Source: Rhodospirillales bacterium
GTDB lineage: Bacteria > Pseudomonadota > Alphaproteobacteria > Acetobacterales > Acetobacteraceae
Direction: 5' to 3'
Assembly (NCBI GenBank): GCA_028869315.1
Contig: JAGWSV010000118.1
Location: 1-33,171, forward strand
Length of the DNA: 33,171 nucleotides
This document shows, piece by piece, positions 17,942 through 28,236 of the stretch (the stretch's first letter is position 1; each line of letters starts with the position of its first letter). The position numbers were made by a program, and so were the translations under genes. The notes beneath the pieces were generated by a model. That model worked only from the letters and a program-made list of their open reading frames with translations, was not told the DNA's origin and ran no database searches.

Positions 17942-19711
17942 ATGCGGTTCCCTGCGCGGGAGCCGCGCCGGCGTTGGCATCGCAAGGCCGGCCGTACTAA
18001 CATCGCCGCCGTGCCGCCCGCCGGGGAATCGGCTGAATCCGCCGCGCCGGAACCGGGCGCGCGAACTGGGAAGACGGACTTGGAAAGTTTCGACTACGTG
18101 ATCGTCGGCGCCGGCTCGGCCGGCAGCATCCTGGCGAACCGATTGAGCGAGGACGCGAACGTCACCGTCGCCGTTCTGGAAGCCGGCGGCCAGGACTGGA
18201 ATCCGTTCATCCACATCCCCGCCGGCTTCATGAAGACGTTCTACGATGCGCGGGTGAACTGGAAATACGAGATGGAGGCGGGCGCCTGGACCGGCGGGCG
18301 GCGCATCTACGCCCCGCGCGGCAAGACGCTCGGCGGTTCCAGTTCGATCAACGGCCACGTCTACAACCGCGGCCAGCGCCTCGATTTCGACAGCTGGGCG
18401 CAATTCGGCAACCGCGGCTGGGGCTACGCCGACGTGCTGCCCTATTTCCGCCGGACCGAACGGCGCATCGGGCAGGGAGACGACCTCTACCGCGGGCGGG
18501 AGGGCCAGGTGCGGGTCACCGACCTCGAATGGCGCCATCCGCTGTGCGACGCCTTCATCGAGGGCTGCGTGCAGAACGGCATCCCGCGCAACCCCGACTA
18601 CAACGGCGCGAAGCAGGAGGGCGTGTCCTACGTCCAGCGCACGACCTTCAACGGCCGACGGGTGAGCACGGCGGTCGCCTACCTGCACCCGGCCATGAAG
18701 CGGCCGAACCTCCGCGTGATCACCAAGGCGCATGCGACCGGCATCATCCTCGATGGCAGGACGGCGGTCGGCATCCGCTACCGGCAGGGCGGGCGCAACG
18801 GCGTCGACAAGGAGGTGCGCGCCGCGCGCGAGGTCATCCTTTCCGGCGGGGCGTATAATTCCCCGCAATTGCTGCAGCTTTCGGGCATCGGACCGGCGGA
18901 GCTGCTGCAGTCGCACGGCATCGCGGTGCGCCACGCCCTGCCCGGCGTCGGCGAGAACCTGCGCGACCACTACGCGCCGCGCCTCGTCGCGCGGGTGAAG
19001 AACATCACAACGATCAACGAGAAATCGCGCGGCCTCAGCCTGGCGTGGGAAGTCCTCAAATGGGCGGCCACCCGCAAGGGCATCCTGTCGCTGAACCCGA
19101 CGCTGGTCTATTGCTTCTGGCATTCGGGCGAGCGGGCCGAAAGCTCCGACCTGCAGATGACGTTCACGCCGGCGAGCTATAACGACGGCGTGCAGGGCCA
19201 GCTCGAACGCGAGCCCGGCATGACCGTGGCCGCCTGGCAGCAGCGGCCGGAAAGCACGGGATATGTTCGCATCCGCTCGGACGACCCGTTCGCGCAGCCG
19301 ATCATCCAGCCCAACTATCTCGCGGCGGAGCATGACCGCCGGGTTCTCCTGGCGGCGATGAAGCTGGCGCGCAGGCTGCTCGCCTCCGATCCGCTGAAGC
19401 CCTACTACGAGCGCGAGGATGTCCCCGGCCCGCAGGTACAGACCGACGACGAGCTGCTCGCCGTGGCCAAGCAGCGCGGGACGACGACGTTCCATCCGAT
19501 GGGAACGTGCAAGATGGGGCCCGCGACGAATCCCCAGGCGGTGGTGGACGACCAGTTGCGGGTGCACGGCATGGAGCGCCTGCGGGTGATCGATGCCTCG
19601 ATCATGCCGACGATGCTGTCGGCGAACCTGAATGCCGCGACGATGATGATCGGCGAGAAGGGCGCGGACCTCGTTCGTGGGCGCGAGCCGCTGCCGAGCG
19701 CCGCCGTCTAG
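17942..19711 (+). CDS. GMC-family FAD-dependent alcohol oxidoreductase
   Basis: A 589-residue glucose-methanol-choline oxidoreductase. The FAD motif DYVIVGAGSAGSILANRLSE is near residue 51, GGSSSINGHVYNRG is GMC signature 1, SGGAYNSPQLLQLSGIGP is signature 2, and the active-site His (TTFHPMGTCKMG) and Asn (NLNAATMMIGEKGAD) are present. It resembles choline/alkanol dehydrogenases; electrons would pass to the respiratory chain or O2. The first 46 residues are Arg/Pro-rich and not family-like. A TTG at 18080 starting LESFDYVIVGAG, or a GTG at 18011, may be the true start. The region between could instead be leader sequence. It ends opposite a convergent acyltransferase gene. Confidence 0.9.
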   Translation: MRFPAREPRRRWHRKAGRTNIAAVPPAGESAESAAPEPGARTGKTDLESFDYVIVGAGSAGSILANRLSEDANVTVAVLEAGGQDWNPFIHIPAGFMKTFYDARVNWKYEMEAGAWTGGRRIYAPRGKTLGGSSSINGHVYNRGQRLDFDSWAQFGNRGWGYADVLPYFRRTERRIGQGDDLYRGREGQVRVTDLEWRHPLCDAFIEGCVQNGIPRNPDYNGAKQEGVSYVQRTTFNGRRVSTAVAYLHPAMKRPNLRVITKAHATGIILDGRTAVGIRYRQGGRNGVDKEVRAAREVILSGGAYNSPQLLQLSGIGPAELLQSHGIAVRHALPGVGENLRDHYAPRLVARVKNITTINEKSRGLSLAWEVLKWAATRKGILSLNPTLVYCFWHSGERAESSDLQMTFTPASYNDGVQGQLEREPGMTVAAWQQRPESTGYVRIRSDDPFAQPIIQPNYLAAEHDRRVLLAAMKLARRLLASDPLKPYYEREDVPGPQVQTDDELLAVAKQRGTTTFHPMGTCKMGPATNPQAVVDDQLRVHGMERLRVIDASIMPTMLSANLNAATMMIGEKGADLVRGREPLPSAAV

Positions 19712-19745
19712 GCCGCGCTTCCCGGCCCTGCCCCGGCGTCATCCG

Positions 19746-19794
19746 GGCGGCTGCGGCGGCGCCGGCGGCGATGCCTGGAACCGGCGCAGCCGCC
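19746..19794. terminator. Possible bidirectional terminator between convergent genes
   Basis: The 10-bp arms GGCGGCTGCG (19746-19755) and CGCAGCCGCC (19785-19794) are perfect complements around a 29-nt GC-rich loop in the 127-bp gap between the GMC and DUF374 genes. There is no T-tract, so any terminator role is inferred from position. Confidence 0.35.
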
Positions 19795-19838
19795 GGCCGG
19801 AACCGATCTCGCCCCACCCGGGCACCGTACCCCGCCGG

Positions 19839-20558
19839 TCACTCGATTGCGCCTGGCGCGTGATTTGCCGGCGCCGGCGCGGGGATGCCGCAGGACCGGT
19901 CGGCCGCGTCGGCGGCGGCGTTCAGCGCGGCGGCGATCGCCGGCAGCGCCGCCTGCCAGCCGGCGCGCGGCACCACGATCGGCGGGCCGCAGACCACGGT
20001 GCCGCGGCCGAACGGCAGCGGCAGCACCATCCGGTCCCAACTGCGCGGGACGATCCGCCGGCGCGTGGTCTGCGCCCCGCACGGCAGCACGGTCGCCCCT
20101 GACAGCGCCGCCAGCGCGGCCACCCCGGGCGCGGGCTGGCGCGCCGGTCCCTGCGGCCCATCCGGCGTGAGGCACACCACCGCGCCCTCCGCCAGCCGGG
20201 CGAGGGCCGCCTTCAGCCCGGCCACCGCGCCTGCCGTGGTGGAGCCCAGGATCAACTCCAGCCCGAACCGGCGCAGGATGGCGCCGATCAGCCGGCCGTC
20301 GCGGTGGCGGCTTGCCAGCAGGCAGACCCGACGGCCGCGGAGCTCCGGCCGCAGCCGGACACGCAGCCAAAGCGCCGGCGCCAGCGCCAGCCGCTCGTGC
20401 CAGATCGCGACGATCACCGGTCCGCCGGCAAGCGCCGCGAACAACGGCGCATCCCCCTCCAGCCGCCAGCGCGTGCTGCGCAGCGCGAAGCCGAGATAGA
20501 GGCCCAGCGCCCGGGCCAGCGCGGCGCGCACCGCCGGCCGGCGCAGCAGCCGTTTCAT
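19839..20558 (-). CDS. DUF374 lysophospholipid acyltransferase-like protein
   Basis: A 239-residue protein with the DUF374 pattern: VAIWHERL near residue 52, CLLASRHRDGRLI around 80-91 (His85/Asp87 in an HxD arrangement), a GS-TT-GA segment, and TPDGPQGP at 131-138. The family belongs with glycerol-phosphate-type acyltransferases and may act on lipid A or phospholipid precursors at the inner membrane; the substrate is not established. The start is the Met before KRLLRRPAVRAALARALGLYLGF, a short basic then hydrophobic anchor. The longer frame upstream overlaps the divergent dehalogenase gene. The ribosome site is weak. The C-terminal 20 residues are Ala/Pro-rich. Confidence 0.85.
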   Translation of the reverse strand: MKRLLRRPAVRAALARALGLYLGFALRSTRWRLEGDAPLFAALAGGPVIVAIWHERLALAPALWLRVRLRPELRGRRVCLLASRHRDGRLIGAILRRFGLELILGSTTAGAVAGLKAALARLAEGAVVCLTPDGPQGPARQPAPGVAALAALSGATVLPCGAQTTRRRIVPRSWDRMVLPLPFGRGTVVCGPPIVVPRAGWQAALPAIAAALNAAADAADRSCGIPAPAPANHAPGAIE

Positions 20559-20658
20559 GTCCGGACGGCCAGGGTGGCAGCGAGGGTGCGGAACATCGAT
20601 GGCCAGCAGCGCGGGACGGCCGCATACTGCGGCGATCGGGTCATAACGGGAGGCGGCG

Positions 20659-21372
20659 ATGGCGGGAAGGGCACCGGCGGCGATCGTGTTCGATACCTTC
20701 GGCAGCGTGGTGGACTGGCGCGGCAGCCTGATCGGCGAGCTCACCGCCTTCGGGCAGGCGCGCGGCATCGCCGCCGACTGGACCGGCCTCGTCGATGCCT
20801 GGCGCGCCGCCTACCATCCGTCGATGCAGCAAGTACGCAGCGGCGCGCTGCCCTGGACCCGGCTCGACGATCTGCACCGCGCCTCGCTCGACCGGCTGGT
20901 GGCGGAGTTCGCCGTGGCCGGCCTCACCGAAGCCGACCTGCGCCATATCAATCGTGGCTGGCACCGGCTGAACCCATGGCCCGATGCGGTGCCGGGACTG
21001 ACCCGGCTGAAGGCGAAGTTCATCATCGGACCGTTATCGAATGGCAACGTATCGCTGCTCGCCAACATGGCGAAGCATGCCGGACTGCCGTGGGACATGG
21101 TGTTCGGCTCCGACCTGTTCGGCCACTACAAGCCGGATCCGGAAACCTATCTCGGCGTGGCGCGGCTGCTCGATCTGGAACCGGGGCAGGTGATGATGGC
21201 GGCGGCGCATAACGGCGACCTCGCGGCGGCCCGTGCATGCGGGCTGATGACGGCGTTCTTTCCGCGCCCGGACGAATACGGGCCGCACCAGGCGCGAGAT
21301 TTCAAGGCCGACCAGGCGTGGGACGTCGTCGCCGCCGATATCGAGGACATGGCGGCCCAGCTCGGCGCCTGA
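20659..21372 (+). CDS. Haloacid dehalogenase type II-like HAD hydrolase
   Basis: A 237-residue HAD-superfamily enzyme. The nucleophile is Asp12 in IVFDTFGSVVDW; motif II is PLSNGN, motif III includes KPDPETYLGVA, and motif IV is AAHNGDLAAAR. Together these match type II 2-haloacid dehalogenases. Many such genes act on other phosphate or haloacid substrates, so dehalogenation is not proven. A ribosome site GGGAGG lies six bases before the ATG. It is divergent from the DUF374 gene with a 100-bp gap and convergent with the tartrate dehydrogenase gene. Confidence 0.88.
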   Translation: MAGRAPAAIVFDTFGSVVDWRGSLIGELTAFGQARGIAADWTGLVDAWRAAYHPSMQQVRSGALPWTRLDDLHRASLDRLVAEFAVAGLTEADLRHINRGWHRLNPWPDAVPGLTRLKAKFIIGPLSNGNVSLLANMAKHAGLPWDMVFGSDLFGHYKPDPETYLGVARLLDLEPGQVMMAAAHNGDLAAARACGLMTAFFPRPDEYGPHQARDFKADQAWDVVAADIEDMAAQLGA

Positions 21373-21435
21373 GGCATCGCCGGCACATCCGGGCGACGGC
21401 CGGCGCCCTGGCCGCGCCCGGCGGCAGGCGGGACC

Positions 21436-22509
21436 CTACCGGTTCATCCCCCGCACCGCCTCCACCACCGCGCGGGTCACCTCCTTGGTGGTCGCCTTGC
21501 CGCCCAGGTCGGGGGTCACGATGCCGGCGGCGCAGACCTGCTCCACCGCGCGCATCAGCAGCGCGGCGGCCGGCTTCTCGCCCAGGTGCTCCAGCATCAT
21601 CGCCCCGGTCCAGAACGTCGCCACCGGGTTGGCGATCCCCTTGCCGGTGATGTCGAAGGCCGAGCCATGGATCGGTTCGAACATCGACGGGCTGCGCCGC
21701 TCGGGGTCCACGTTCGCGGTCGGCGCGATGCCGAGCGAGCCGGCGAGCGCCGCGGCCAGGTCCGAAAGGATGTCGGCGTGCAGGTTGGTCGCCACCACCG
21801 TATCGACCGTTCCCGGCTTCAGGACCATCCGCATGGTCATCGCGTCGACCAGCTCCTTGTCCCAGGTGACGTCCGGGTAGTCGTGGCTGACCAGGGCGGC
21901 GATCTCATCCCAGAACACCATGCCGTGCCGCTGCGCGTTGGACTTGGTCACCACCGTCAGGTGCTTGCGCGGCCGCGCGCGGGCGAGATCGAACGCGTAG
22001 CGCATGATCCGCTCCACCCCGCGGCGGGTGAAGATGGCGGTCTCGGTCGCCACTTCCTCCGGCAGGCCGCGATGCGTGCGTCCGCCCTGGCCGGCGTATT
22101 CGCCTTCGGAGTTCTCCCGCACGATCACCCAGTCGAGGTCGCCGGGGCCGACGTCGCGCAGCGGCGAGACGATGCCCGGCAGGATGCGGGTCGGGCGGAC
22201 ATTGGCGTACTGGTCGAAGCCCTGGCAGATCGCGAGCCGCAGGCCCCAAAGGGTGACGTGGTCCGGCAGATTCGGGTCGCCCACCGCGCCGAAATAGATC
22301 GCGTCTGCGGTGCGCAGCCACGCGAGCCCGTCGGGCGGCATCATCACCCCATGCTTGCGGTACCAATCCGATCCCCAGTCGTACTGATCGACCGCGAGTG
22401 CGAACCCGCCGTCGCGGCTCGCCACCGCATCGAGCGCTTCGAGCCCGGCGGAAATCACTTCGGGGCCGATGCCGTCGGCTGGAATGGCGGCGATACGATG
22501 GGTGCGCAT
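21436..22509 (-). CDS. Tartrate dehydrogenase/D-malate dehydrogenase-like enzyme
   Basis: A 357-residue beta-decarboxylating dehydrogenase of the isocitrate/isopropylmalate family. The N terminus HRIAAIPADGIGPEVI, the block ENSEGEYAGQGGRTHRG, TKSNAQRHGMVFWDE with its catalytic Lys, the metal-binding NLHADILSDLAAAL, and EPIHGSAFDITGKGIANP are those of tartrate dehydrogenase/D-malate dehydrogenase (TtuC/DmlA type) more than LeuB. It would oxidise tartrate or D-malate with NAD and divalent metal. A LeuB role is unlikely but not excluded. It stands alone on the minus strand, 63 bases after the convergent HAD gene stop. Confidence 0.88.
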   Translation of the reverse strand: MRTHRIAAIPADGIGPEVISAGLEALDAVASRDGGFALAVDQYDWGSDWYRKHGVMMPPDGLAWLRTADAIYFGAVGDPNLPDHVTLWGLRLAICQGFDQYANVRPTRILPGIVSPLRDVGPGDLDWVIVRENSEGEYAGQGGRTHRGLPEEVATETAIFTRRGVERIMRYAFDLARARPRKHLTVVTKSNAQRHGMVFWDEIAALVSHDYPDVTWDKELVDAMTMRMVLKPGTVDTVVATNLHADILSDLAAALAGSLGIAPTANVDPERRSPSMFEPIHGSAFDITGKGIANPVATFWTGAMMLEHLGEKPAAALLMRAVEQVCAAGIVTPDLGGKATTKEVTRAVVEAVRGMNR

Positions 22510-22635
22510 GAGACCTCGGGGCGGAATGCTCGGAAAACCAGGGAAAGACCGCCAAGGCGGCGGCGCCGCAGACTGCCCCGCAATCCCCGGCGCCGCAACC
22601 GGTCCCGCGCGCTGACCGCCGTTGCGCGCGCCATC

Positions 22636-22657
22636 GGGCCCCCGCCATCGGGGGTCC
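22636..22657 (-). terminator. Hairpin downstream of the second methyltransferase gene
   Basis: Bases 22636-22644 pair with 22649-22657 (nine pairs, one G-U on one strand) around a 4-nt CCAT loop, 43 bases after the minus-strand stop at 22700. The stem is nearly all G-C with no U-tract. It is placed to end the methyltransferase transcript before the tartrate dehydrogenase promoter region. Confidence 0.45.
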
Positions 22658-22699
22658 GCGGTCGGCGGCCCGTCCCGGACGCGGCGGGCGCCTGCCGCC

Positions 22700-23701
22700 T
22701 CAGCCCGGCGTCAGGCCCGGGTTCCGCCACCCCTGGACACCGTCGACGACGACCTGCGGGCGGCCTTCGTGCAGCGCGATGATCGCGGCGCGCTCGATTT
22801 CCAGCACCCAGCCGGCCTGCAGCAAGGCTTCGATGATGCGCCCTTCGATCTGCCGGGAGTGCGTGCCGACCAGGATATACGCGACCGTCCGCTGCAGCGA
22901 AGGGAGGCAGCCGACGATGAAATCGGCTTCGCCGCCCTGGATGTCGATATGCAGCAGGTCGATGCGGGCGTGCGGCGCGACCAGTTCGTCGAGTGCGATC
23001 ATCGGCAACGCGTCGTACCGGCCCGACTGCGCTTCCCTGCGGCACGCCTCATCCGTCGCGCCGAAGATCGGCTCCAGGCCCCAATGCGTTCCGGCCGCTT
23101 CCTGGCGGGGGAACAGCGCCACGCCGCCGGTCGGCGCGGCGATCCCGCGACGCAACGTCACCTGGTCGGGCGCGAAGCCGTTGGTCGCGAGCGCCTCGCG
23201 CGCGAATCCCAGATGTCCCTCGTCGCCCTCGATGCCGATCACGTGCACGTCGCGGCCGTTGCGCCGCGCCGCGACGCCGGTGTTGTTCATCCAGCAGCCC
23301 CAGCCGCACCCAAGCTCGATCATGGTGAAGGTGCCGCGCGAGAGATCCACGGCCCTGAGCGCGGCCCCCCACTCCGCGATATCGGCGTGCCAGTTCGCCG
23401 GGATCGGAATGTCCTCGACCTGCCCGTCGCGCCCCTGGAGCAGGGTGGGAAAGAATTTTGGATCGATCCGAACTCCCAGGAAATTCGTCAGGTATCCGGG
23501 CGACGGCTGCAAGCCGGCCACCGCATGGCGCCGCATGACCTCCTGGGGGTCGAAGACGGCAGCGTAGTGGAAGAACCGGTCGCCCTCGTTCGTCAGCAGC
23601 CGGGTCGCCAACTCGTCCCGCTCGCGGAGAAGGGCATCGCGCGCGTCGCGCAGGCGGCGTATCGTGGGAATCCGGACGGCGATGTCGTGAACGAGACTCA
23701 T
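22700..23701 (-). CDS. FkbM-like SAM-dependent methyltransferase
   Basis: A 333-residue protein. Residues about 14-36 (RRLRDARDALLRERDELATR) form a short coiled coil. A middle domain (residues 40-120) leads into a Rossmann methyltransferase with motif I ELGCGWG at 129-135, VIGIEGDEGHLGFAREAL (acidic residue for SAM), and the FkbM-type IDLLHIDIQGGEADFI block. The pattern is that of FkbM-family enzymes tied to glycan or peptide O-methylation. There are no glycosyltransferases beside it, unlike the FkbM gene at 2787. A GGAG ribosome site lies upstream of the start on the minus strand. The 175-bp region before it holds an AT-rich patch near 23712-23735 that may contain its promoter. Confidence 0.8.
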   Translation of the reverse strand: MSLVHDIAVRIPTIRRLRDARDALLRERDELATRLLTNEGDRFFHYAAVFDPQEVMRRHAVAGLQPSPGYLTNFLGVRIDPKFFPTLLQGRDGQVEDIPIPANWHADIAEWGAALRAVDLSRGTFTMIELGCGWGCWMNNTGVAARRNGRDVHVIGIEGDEGHLGFAREALATNGFAPDQVTLRRGIAAPTGGVALFPRQEAAGTHWGLEPIFGATDEACRREAQSGRYDALPMIALDELVAPHARIDLLHIDIQGGEADFIVGCLPSLQRTVAYILVGTHSRQIEGRIIEALLQAGWVLEIERAAIIALHEGRPQVVVDGVQGWRNPGLTPG

Positions 23702-23876
23702 CCCGGCTCCGTTGCGTTATCGTCGTTATCTTATCGGCGCGCCCCGCGACGCGGACCGGCGGACCCCGTCCCCCGACCAGCGCGCCGCCGGCGCCGCGAT
23801 ACGGCCAGGCCGGCATCCGGCACTGTGACCGCCCCGGCAGCGTCCCACAAGCTTCCGGCCGTCGGCGCCGGCCGGC

Positions 23877-25146
<1,270 letters not shown>

Positions 25147-25240
25147 GGTCGCTGCCTCCTTGCTCCGGCCCGCATTTCAGCGCGGCGCGGCAGGCAGGGA
25201 AAGAGCGGCGCGTCGCCCGGCGTTACGGCGGCAGGTTGCG

Positions 25241-25278
25241 GCGGCCGGGCTTGCACCCGGTCGGCCGCCCGGTATGCT
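25241..25278 (+). promoter_or_regulatory. Candidate promoter and dyad upstream of the second Liv operon
   Basis: TTGCAC (25251-25256) and TATGCT (25273-25278) are 16 bp apart, about 85 bases before the binding-protein ATG. The -35 lies in an imperfect dyad: GCGGCC (25241-25246) mirrors GGCCGC (25263-25268), with CCGGG/CCCGG inside. A repressor or activator site is conceivable; the dyad may also be chance in GC-rich DNA. Confidence 0.35.
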
Positions 25279-25360
25279 CCGATTCGTCGCGAGCTTTGCA
25301 GGAGACAGACCGCGACGCAAAGATCGGAACGTAACCGAAAGTTGGGGGAAGGGAATATCC

Positions 25361-26485
25361 ATGTCATCCCGTGCACGTAGCCTGCTGGCGGCGCTCGCCG
25401 TCAGCGCCGCCCTTGGGATCTCGGCGCCGCGGCCTGCGCGCGCCGCCGACGCTGCCCCGATCACCTTCGGTGCGATCCTGCCGTTGACCGGCCCCGGCGC
25501 GGTGATCGGCACGGAGCAGATGAAGGGCATCCAGTTCGCGTTGAAGCAGCAGAATGCGAAGGGCGGGATCGATGGCCATCCGATCCGGGTCGTGTTCGAG
25601 GACGACCAGGCCAAGCCCGACCAGGCGGTGCTGGCGTTCAACAAGCTGGTCGGCCTGCAGCACCTGCCGATGATCTACACCGCCTATTCCGGGCCCAGCC
25701 TGGCGATGGCGCCGCTGACGGCGCGCAAGCACGTGCTGATGCTCAACGCCGGCGCGCAGTCGGACAAGCTGGCCCATGCCTCGCCCTATCTGTTCAACAC
25801 CCTGCCGACGACCGCCGACGAAGTCGGCGTGATGGTCAAGTACCTCCGCGCCCACGGGAAATCGACTTCCGTGGTGCTGTACGAAAACGACGCCGCGGGG
25901 ATCGGCGGCCGGGACGATTTCGTGCGGGAATTCAAGGCCGCCGGCGGCAAGATCCTGGCGCAGGAACCGACCCAGTTCGGCCAGACGGACTATCGCCCGG
26001 CGCTGCTCAAGCTCGCCGCAGCCAAGGCCCAGGTGCTGTTCGTGGTCACCACCGCCGGCCAGAAGTCGATGGCCGACCAGTTGCACCAGATGAACCAGAC
26101 CTGGCTGGTCGCCGGCACGACCTTCATGGAAGACCCGCCGACCATCGCCGACCCCAACGCGAAGGGCATCATCCACACCCAGGTGGTGGCCAACGCCAGT
26201 CCGGAACTGATGGCCGCGTTCAAGAAGGAGATGGGCGCCGAGATGGGGTTCTTCTCGCGGCAGTATTATAACGCGACCCAGATCATGTTCGCCCTGACCG
26301 AGCACCTGCTCAAGGAGCACAAGGCGATCACCGGCGAAAACCTGCGGGCGGCGATCTTCCAGATCAAGACCTTCCACGGGCTGGTGCCGATGACCTTCAC
26401 CACCAACACCGCGGTGGTTCCGGTCGCGATCAACGAAATGACCGGCGGGTCGGAAAAGACCATCGCGACCGGCACCGCGCACTGA
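25361..26485 (+). CDS. Liv-type ABC transporter substrate-binding protein, Sec-exported, second operon
   Basis: A 374-residue periplasmic binding protein. The N terminus SSRARSLLAALAVSAALGIS followed by APRPARA is a Sec signal peptide, with cleavage likely near residue 28. The mature protein begins ITFGAILPLTGPGAVIGTEQ and continues GGIDGHPIRVVFEDDQAKPD, standard for this family. It differs strongly from the Tat-exported protein at 4601 and lacks its Trp-rich part. GGGAAGGGA about eight bases upstream sets the ATG at 25361; the longer frame upstream is in the promoter region. It heads the permease/ATPase genes with only 19 bases to the next gene. Confidence 0.9.
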   Translation: MSSRARSLLAALAVSAALGISAPRPARAADAAPITFGAILPLTGPGAVIGTEQMKGIQFALKQQNAKGGIDGHPIRVVFEDDQAKPDQAVLAFNKLVGLQHLPMIYTAYSGPSLAMAPLTARKHVLMLNAGAQSDKLAHASPYLFNTLPTTADEVGVMVKYLRAHGKSTSVVLYENDAAGIGGRDDFVREFKAAGGKILAQEPTQFGQTDYRPALLKLAAAKAQVLFVVTTAGQKSMADQLHQMNQTWLVAGTTFMEDPPTIADPNAKGIIHTQVVANASPELMAAFKKEMGAEMGFFSRQYYNATQIMFALTEHLLKEHKAITGENLRAAIFQIKTFHGLVPMTFTTNTAVVPVAINEMTGGSEKTIATGTAH

Positions 26486-26504
26486 CCACGCGCGTTCGTC
26501 CGTC

Positions 26505-27371
26505 ATGCTGGCGCTGCAACTCCTGGTCAACGGCATCGTGACGGGCAGCGCGCTCGGGGTGATGGCGGTCAGCTTCGCGCTGATCTACGCCACCACCCGG
26601 GTGTTCCACGTTGCCCATGCCGGCGTGTACACGCTCGGCGGCTACCTGGCCTGGACCCTGGTCCACCGCGGCGTGCCCGACCTCCCCGCCCTGGTCCTGG
26701 CCATGGCGGGGTGCGTGGTGGTGGGCAGCCTCATCCAGATCCTGCTCTACGGCCCGCTCGACCGCCGCGGCGCCGCGCAGCTCGTGGTGCTGATCGCCTC
26801 GCTCGGGGCGCTGGCGGTGATCCAGAACCTGATCGCGGCGGTCTATTCGCCCGACATCCTGGAATTCCCGCCGAACTGGGCCGGGCACGTATTCCCCCTG
26901 CCGGGTGGGCTGCGCCTGACCGGCGTGCAGATCGCCACCGTCGTCGTCGATTTCATCGCGTTCGGGCTGACCCTGGCCTTCGCCCATCGCACCTTGCTCG
27001 GCAAGCGCATCCGCGCCGTCGCCTCCAACCCGTTCCTCGCCGAGATCACCCGGCTGGAGCCGCGGCGGGTGCATGTCTACGTCATGGCGATCGCCTCGGC
27101 GCTGGTCTGCCTGCCGGGCGTGCTGGGACCGCTCGACTACGGCCTGCAGCCCTATGGCGGGGTGACGCCGCTGCTGACCGCGACCATCGCCATGATCGCC
27201 GGCGGCATCGGCAGCCTCGCCGGCGCCTTCGCGCTCGCCGTCGCGATCGTGGTGCTGCAGAACCTGGCGCTGCTGGTGATGCCCGGGGAATGGAGCATCG
27301 GCGTCACCTTCGCGATTTTCGTCGTGTTCATGCTGCTCCGCCCGCGCGGGCTGTTCGCCGGCAAGGCGTGA
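26505..27371 (+). CDS. Liv-type ABC transporter permease (LivH family), second operon
   Basis: A 288-residue inner-membrane permease. It begins LALQLLVNGIVTGSALGVMA, has the family block FALIYATTRVFHVAHAGVYTLGG and later GGIGSLAGAFALAVAIV, and ends LLRPRGLFAGKA. The cytoplasmic coupling segment is LGKRIRAVASNPFLAEITRLEP. It is only distantly similar to the LivH at 5938, so the two operons do not look like a recent duplication. The stop is one base from the following ATG. Confidence 0.9.
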   Translation: MLALQLLVNGIVTGSALGVMAVSFALIYATTRVFHVAHAGVYTLGGYLAWTLVHRGVPDLPALVLAMAGCVVVGSLIQILLYGPLDRRGAAQLVVLIASLGALAVIQNLIAAVYSPDILEFPPNWAGHVFPLPGGLRLTGVQIATVVVDFIAFGLTLAFAHRTLLGKRIRAVASNPFLAEITRLEPRRVHVYVMAIASALVCLPGVLGPLDYGLQPYGGVTPLLTATIAMIAGGIGSLAGAFALAVAIVVLQNLALLVMPGEWSIGVTFAIFVVFMLLRPRGLFAGKA

Positions 27372-27372
27372 G

Positions 27373-28236
27373 ATGGATTATTTCTACAGCTACCTGATCC
27401 TGGCGGAGATCTACACGCTGCTGGGCCTGTCCACCAACCTGCTGGTGGGCGTGGTCGGCATCTTCTCGGTCTCGCAGGCGGCGGTGTTCGGCGTCGGCGC
27501 CTACATCGTCGGCGATTTCCTGCTCGCGGGCACCTTGTCGTTCCTGCCCGCCCTGGCGGTGGCCGCGCTCGCCTGCATTCTGCTCAACGTGCTGATCTCG
27601 CTGCCCAGCCTGCGCGTCGCGGGAGATTATTTCGTTGTCACCTCGTTCGGCATCCAGCTGCTGGCGACGGCGACCTTCACCAACTGGACAGCGGGGACCG
27701 GGGGCGCGAACGGCATGCCGGGCGTCCCGCCGCCGGACCTGCTGGGCCTTCCGATCGAAAGCACGCGCGGCATCCTGGCGGTGACGACGGTGGCGACGCT
27801 GGTGGCCTGTCTCGCGTTCTGGCTGATCCTGCGGGCGCCGTTCGGCCGGCTGCTGAAGGCGATCCGCGAGGACGAAAGCGCGGTGGCGGCTGCCGGCAAG
27901 GGGGTGCTCAGCGCCAAGGTGTCCGCCGCCGCGCTGGCCGGCGCCTTCGCCGGCGTCGCCGGCGGGCTGTACGCGACCTATCTCAGCTTCATCGACCCCT
28001 CCTCCTTCGATCTCGACGCCTCCATCCTGCTCCTGACGATGGTGGTGGTGGGCGGCGCGCGCACCCTGGCCGGATCGATCTTCGGCCCGTTCCTGCTGCT
28101 CGCGTTGCCGCAGGTGCTGACCTTCGTTGCCATTCCCACGACCTACGCCGCCACCGCACGGCAGTTGGTGTACGGGGCGCTGCTGATCGCCTTCGCCCTG
28201 TTCCGCCCGCAGGGCCTGCTCGGGGAACGGCTGTGA
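27373..28236 (+). CDS. Liv-type ABC transporter permease (LivM family), second operon
   Basis: A 287-residue inner-membrane permease. It starts YFYSYLILAEIYTLLGLSTN, carries LLVGVVGIFSVSQAAVFGVGAYI near the first helices, and has the coupling motif RAPFGRLLKAIREDESAVAAAGKG. It ends LFRPQGLLGERL. The loop with FTNWTAGTGGANGMPGVPPP would face the periplasm. The stop overlaps the ATPase start as GTGA, so the next gene uses a GTG codon. Confidence 0.9.
   Translation: MDYFYSYLILAEIYTLLGLSTNLLVGVVGIFSVSQAAVFGVGAYIVGDFLLAGTLSFLPALAVAALACILLNVLISLPSLRVAGDYFVVTSFGIQLLATATFTNWTAGTGGANGMPGVPPPDLLGLPIESTRGILAVTTVATLVACLAFWLILRAPFGRLLKAIREDESAVAAAGKGVLSAKVSAAALAGAFAGVAGGLYATYLSFIDPSSFDLDASILLLTMVVVGGARTLAGSIFGPFLLLALPQVLTFVAIPTTYAATARQLVYGALLIAFALFRPQGLLGERL

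Noticed and set aside
17054-19567. 837-codon open frame on the minus strand
   Set aside because: It is antisense to thpR, the phosphatase and the GMC gene, which all carry intact family motifs. Its translation is Arg/His/Ala-rich without recognisable domains, as expected from GC-rich antisense.
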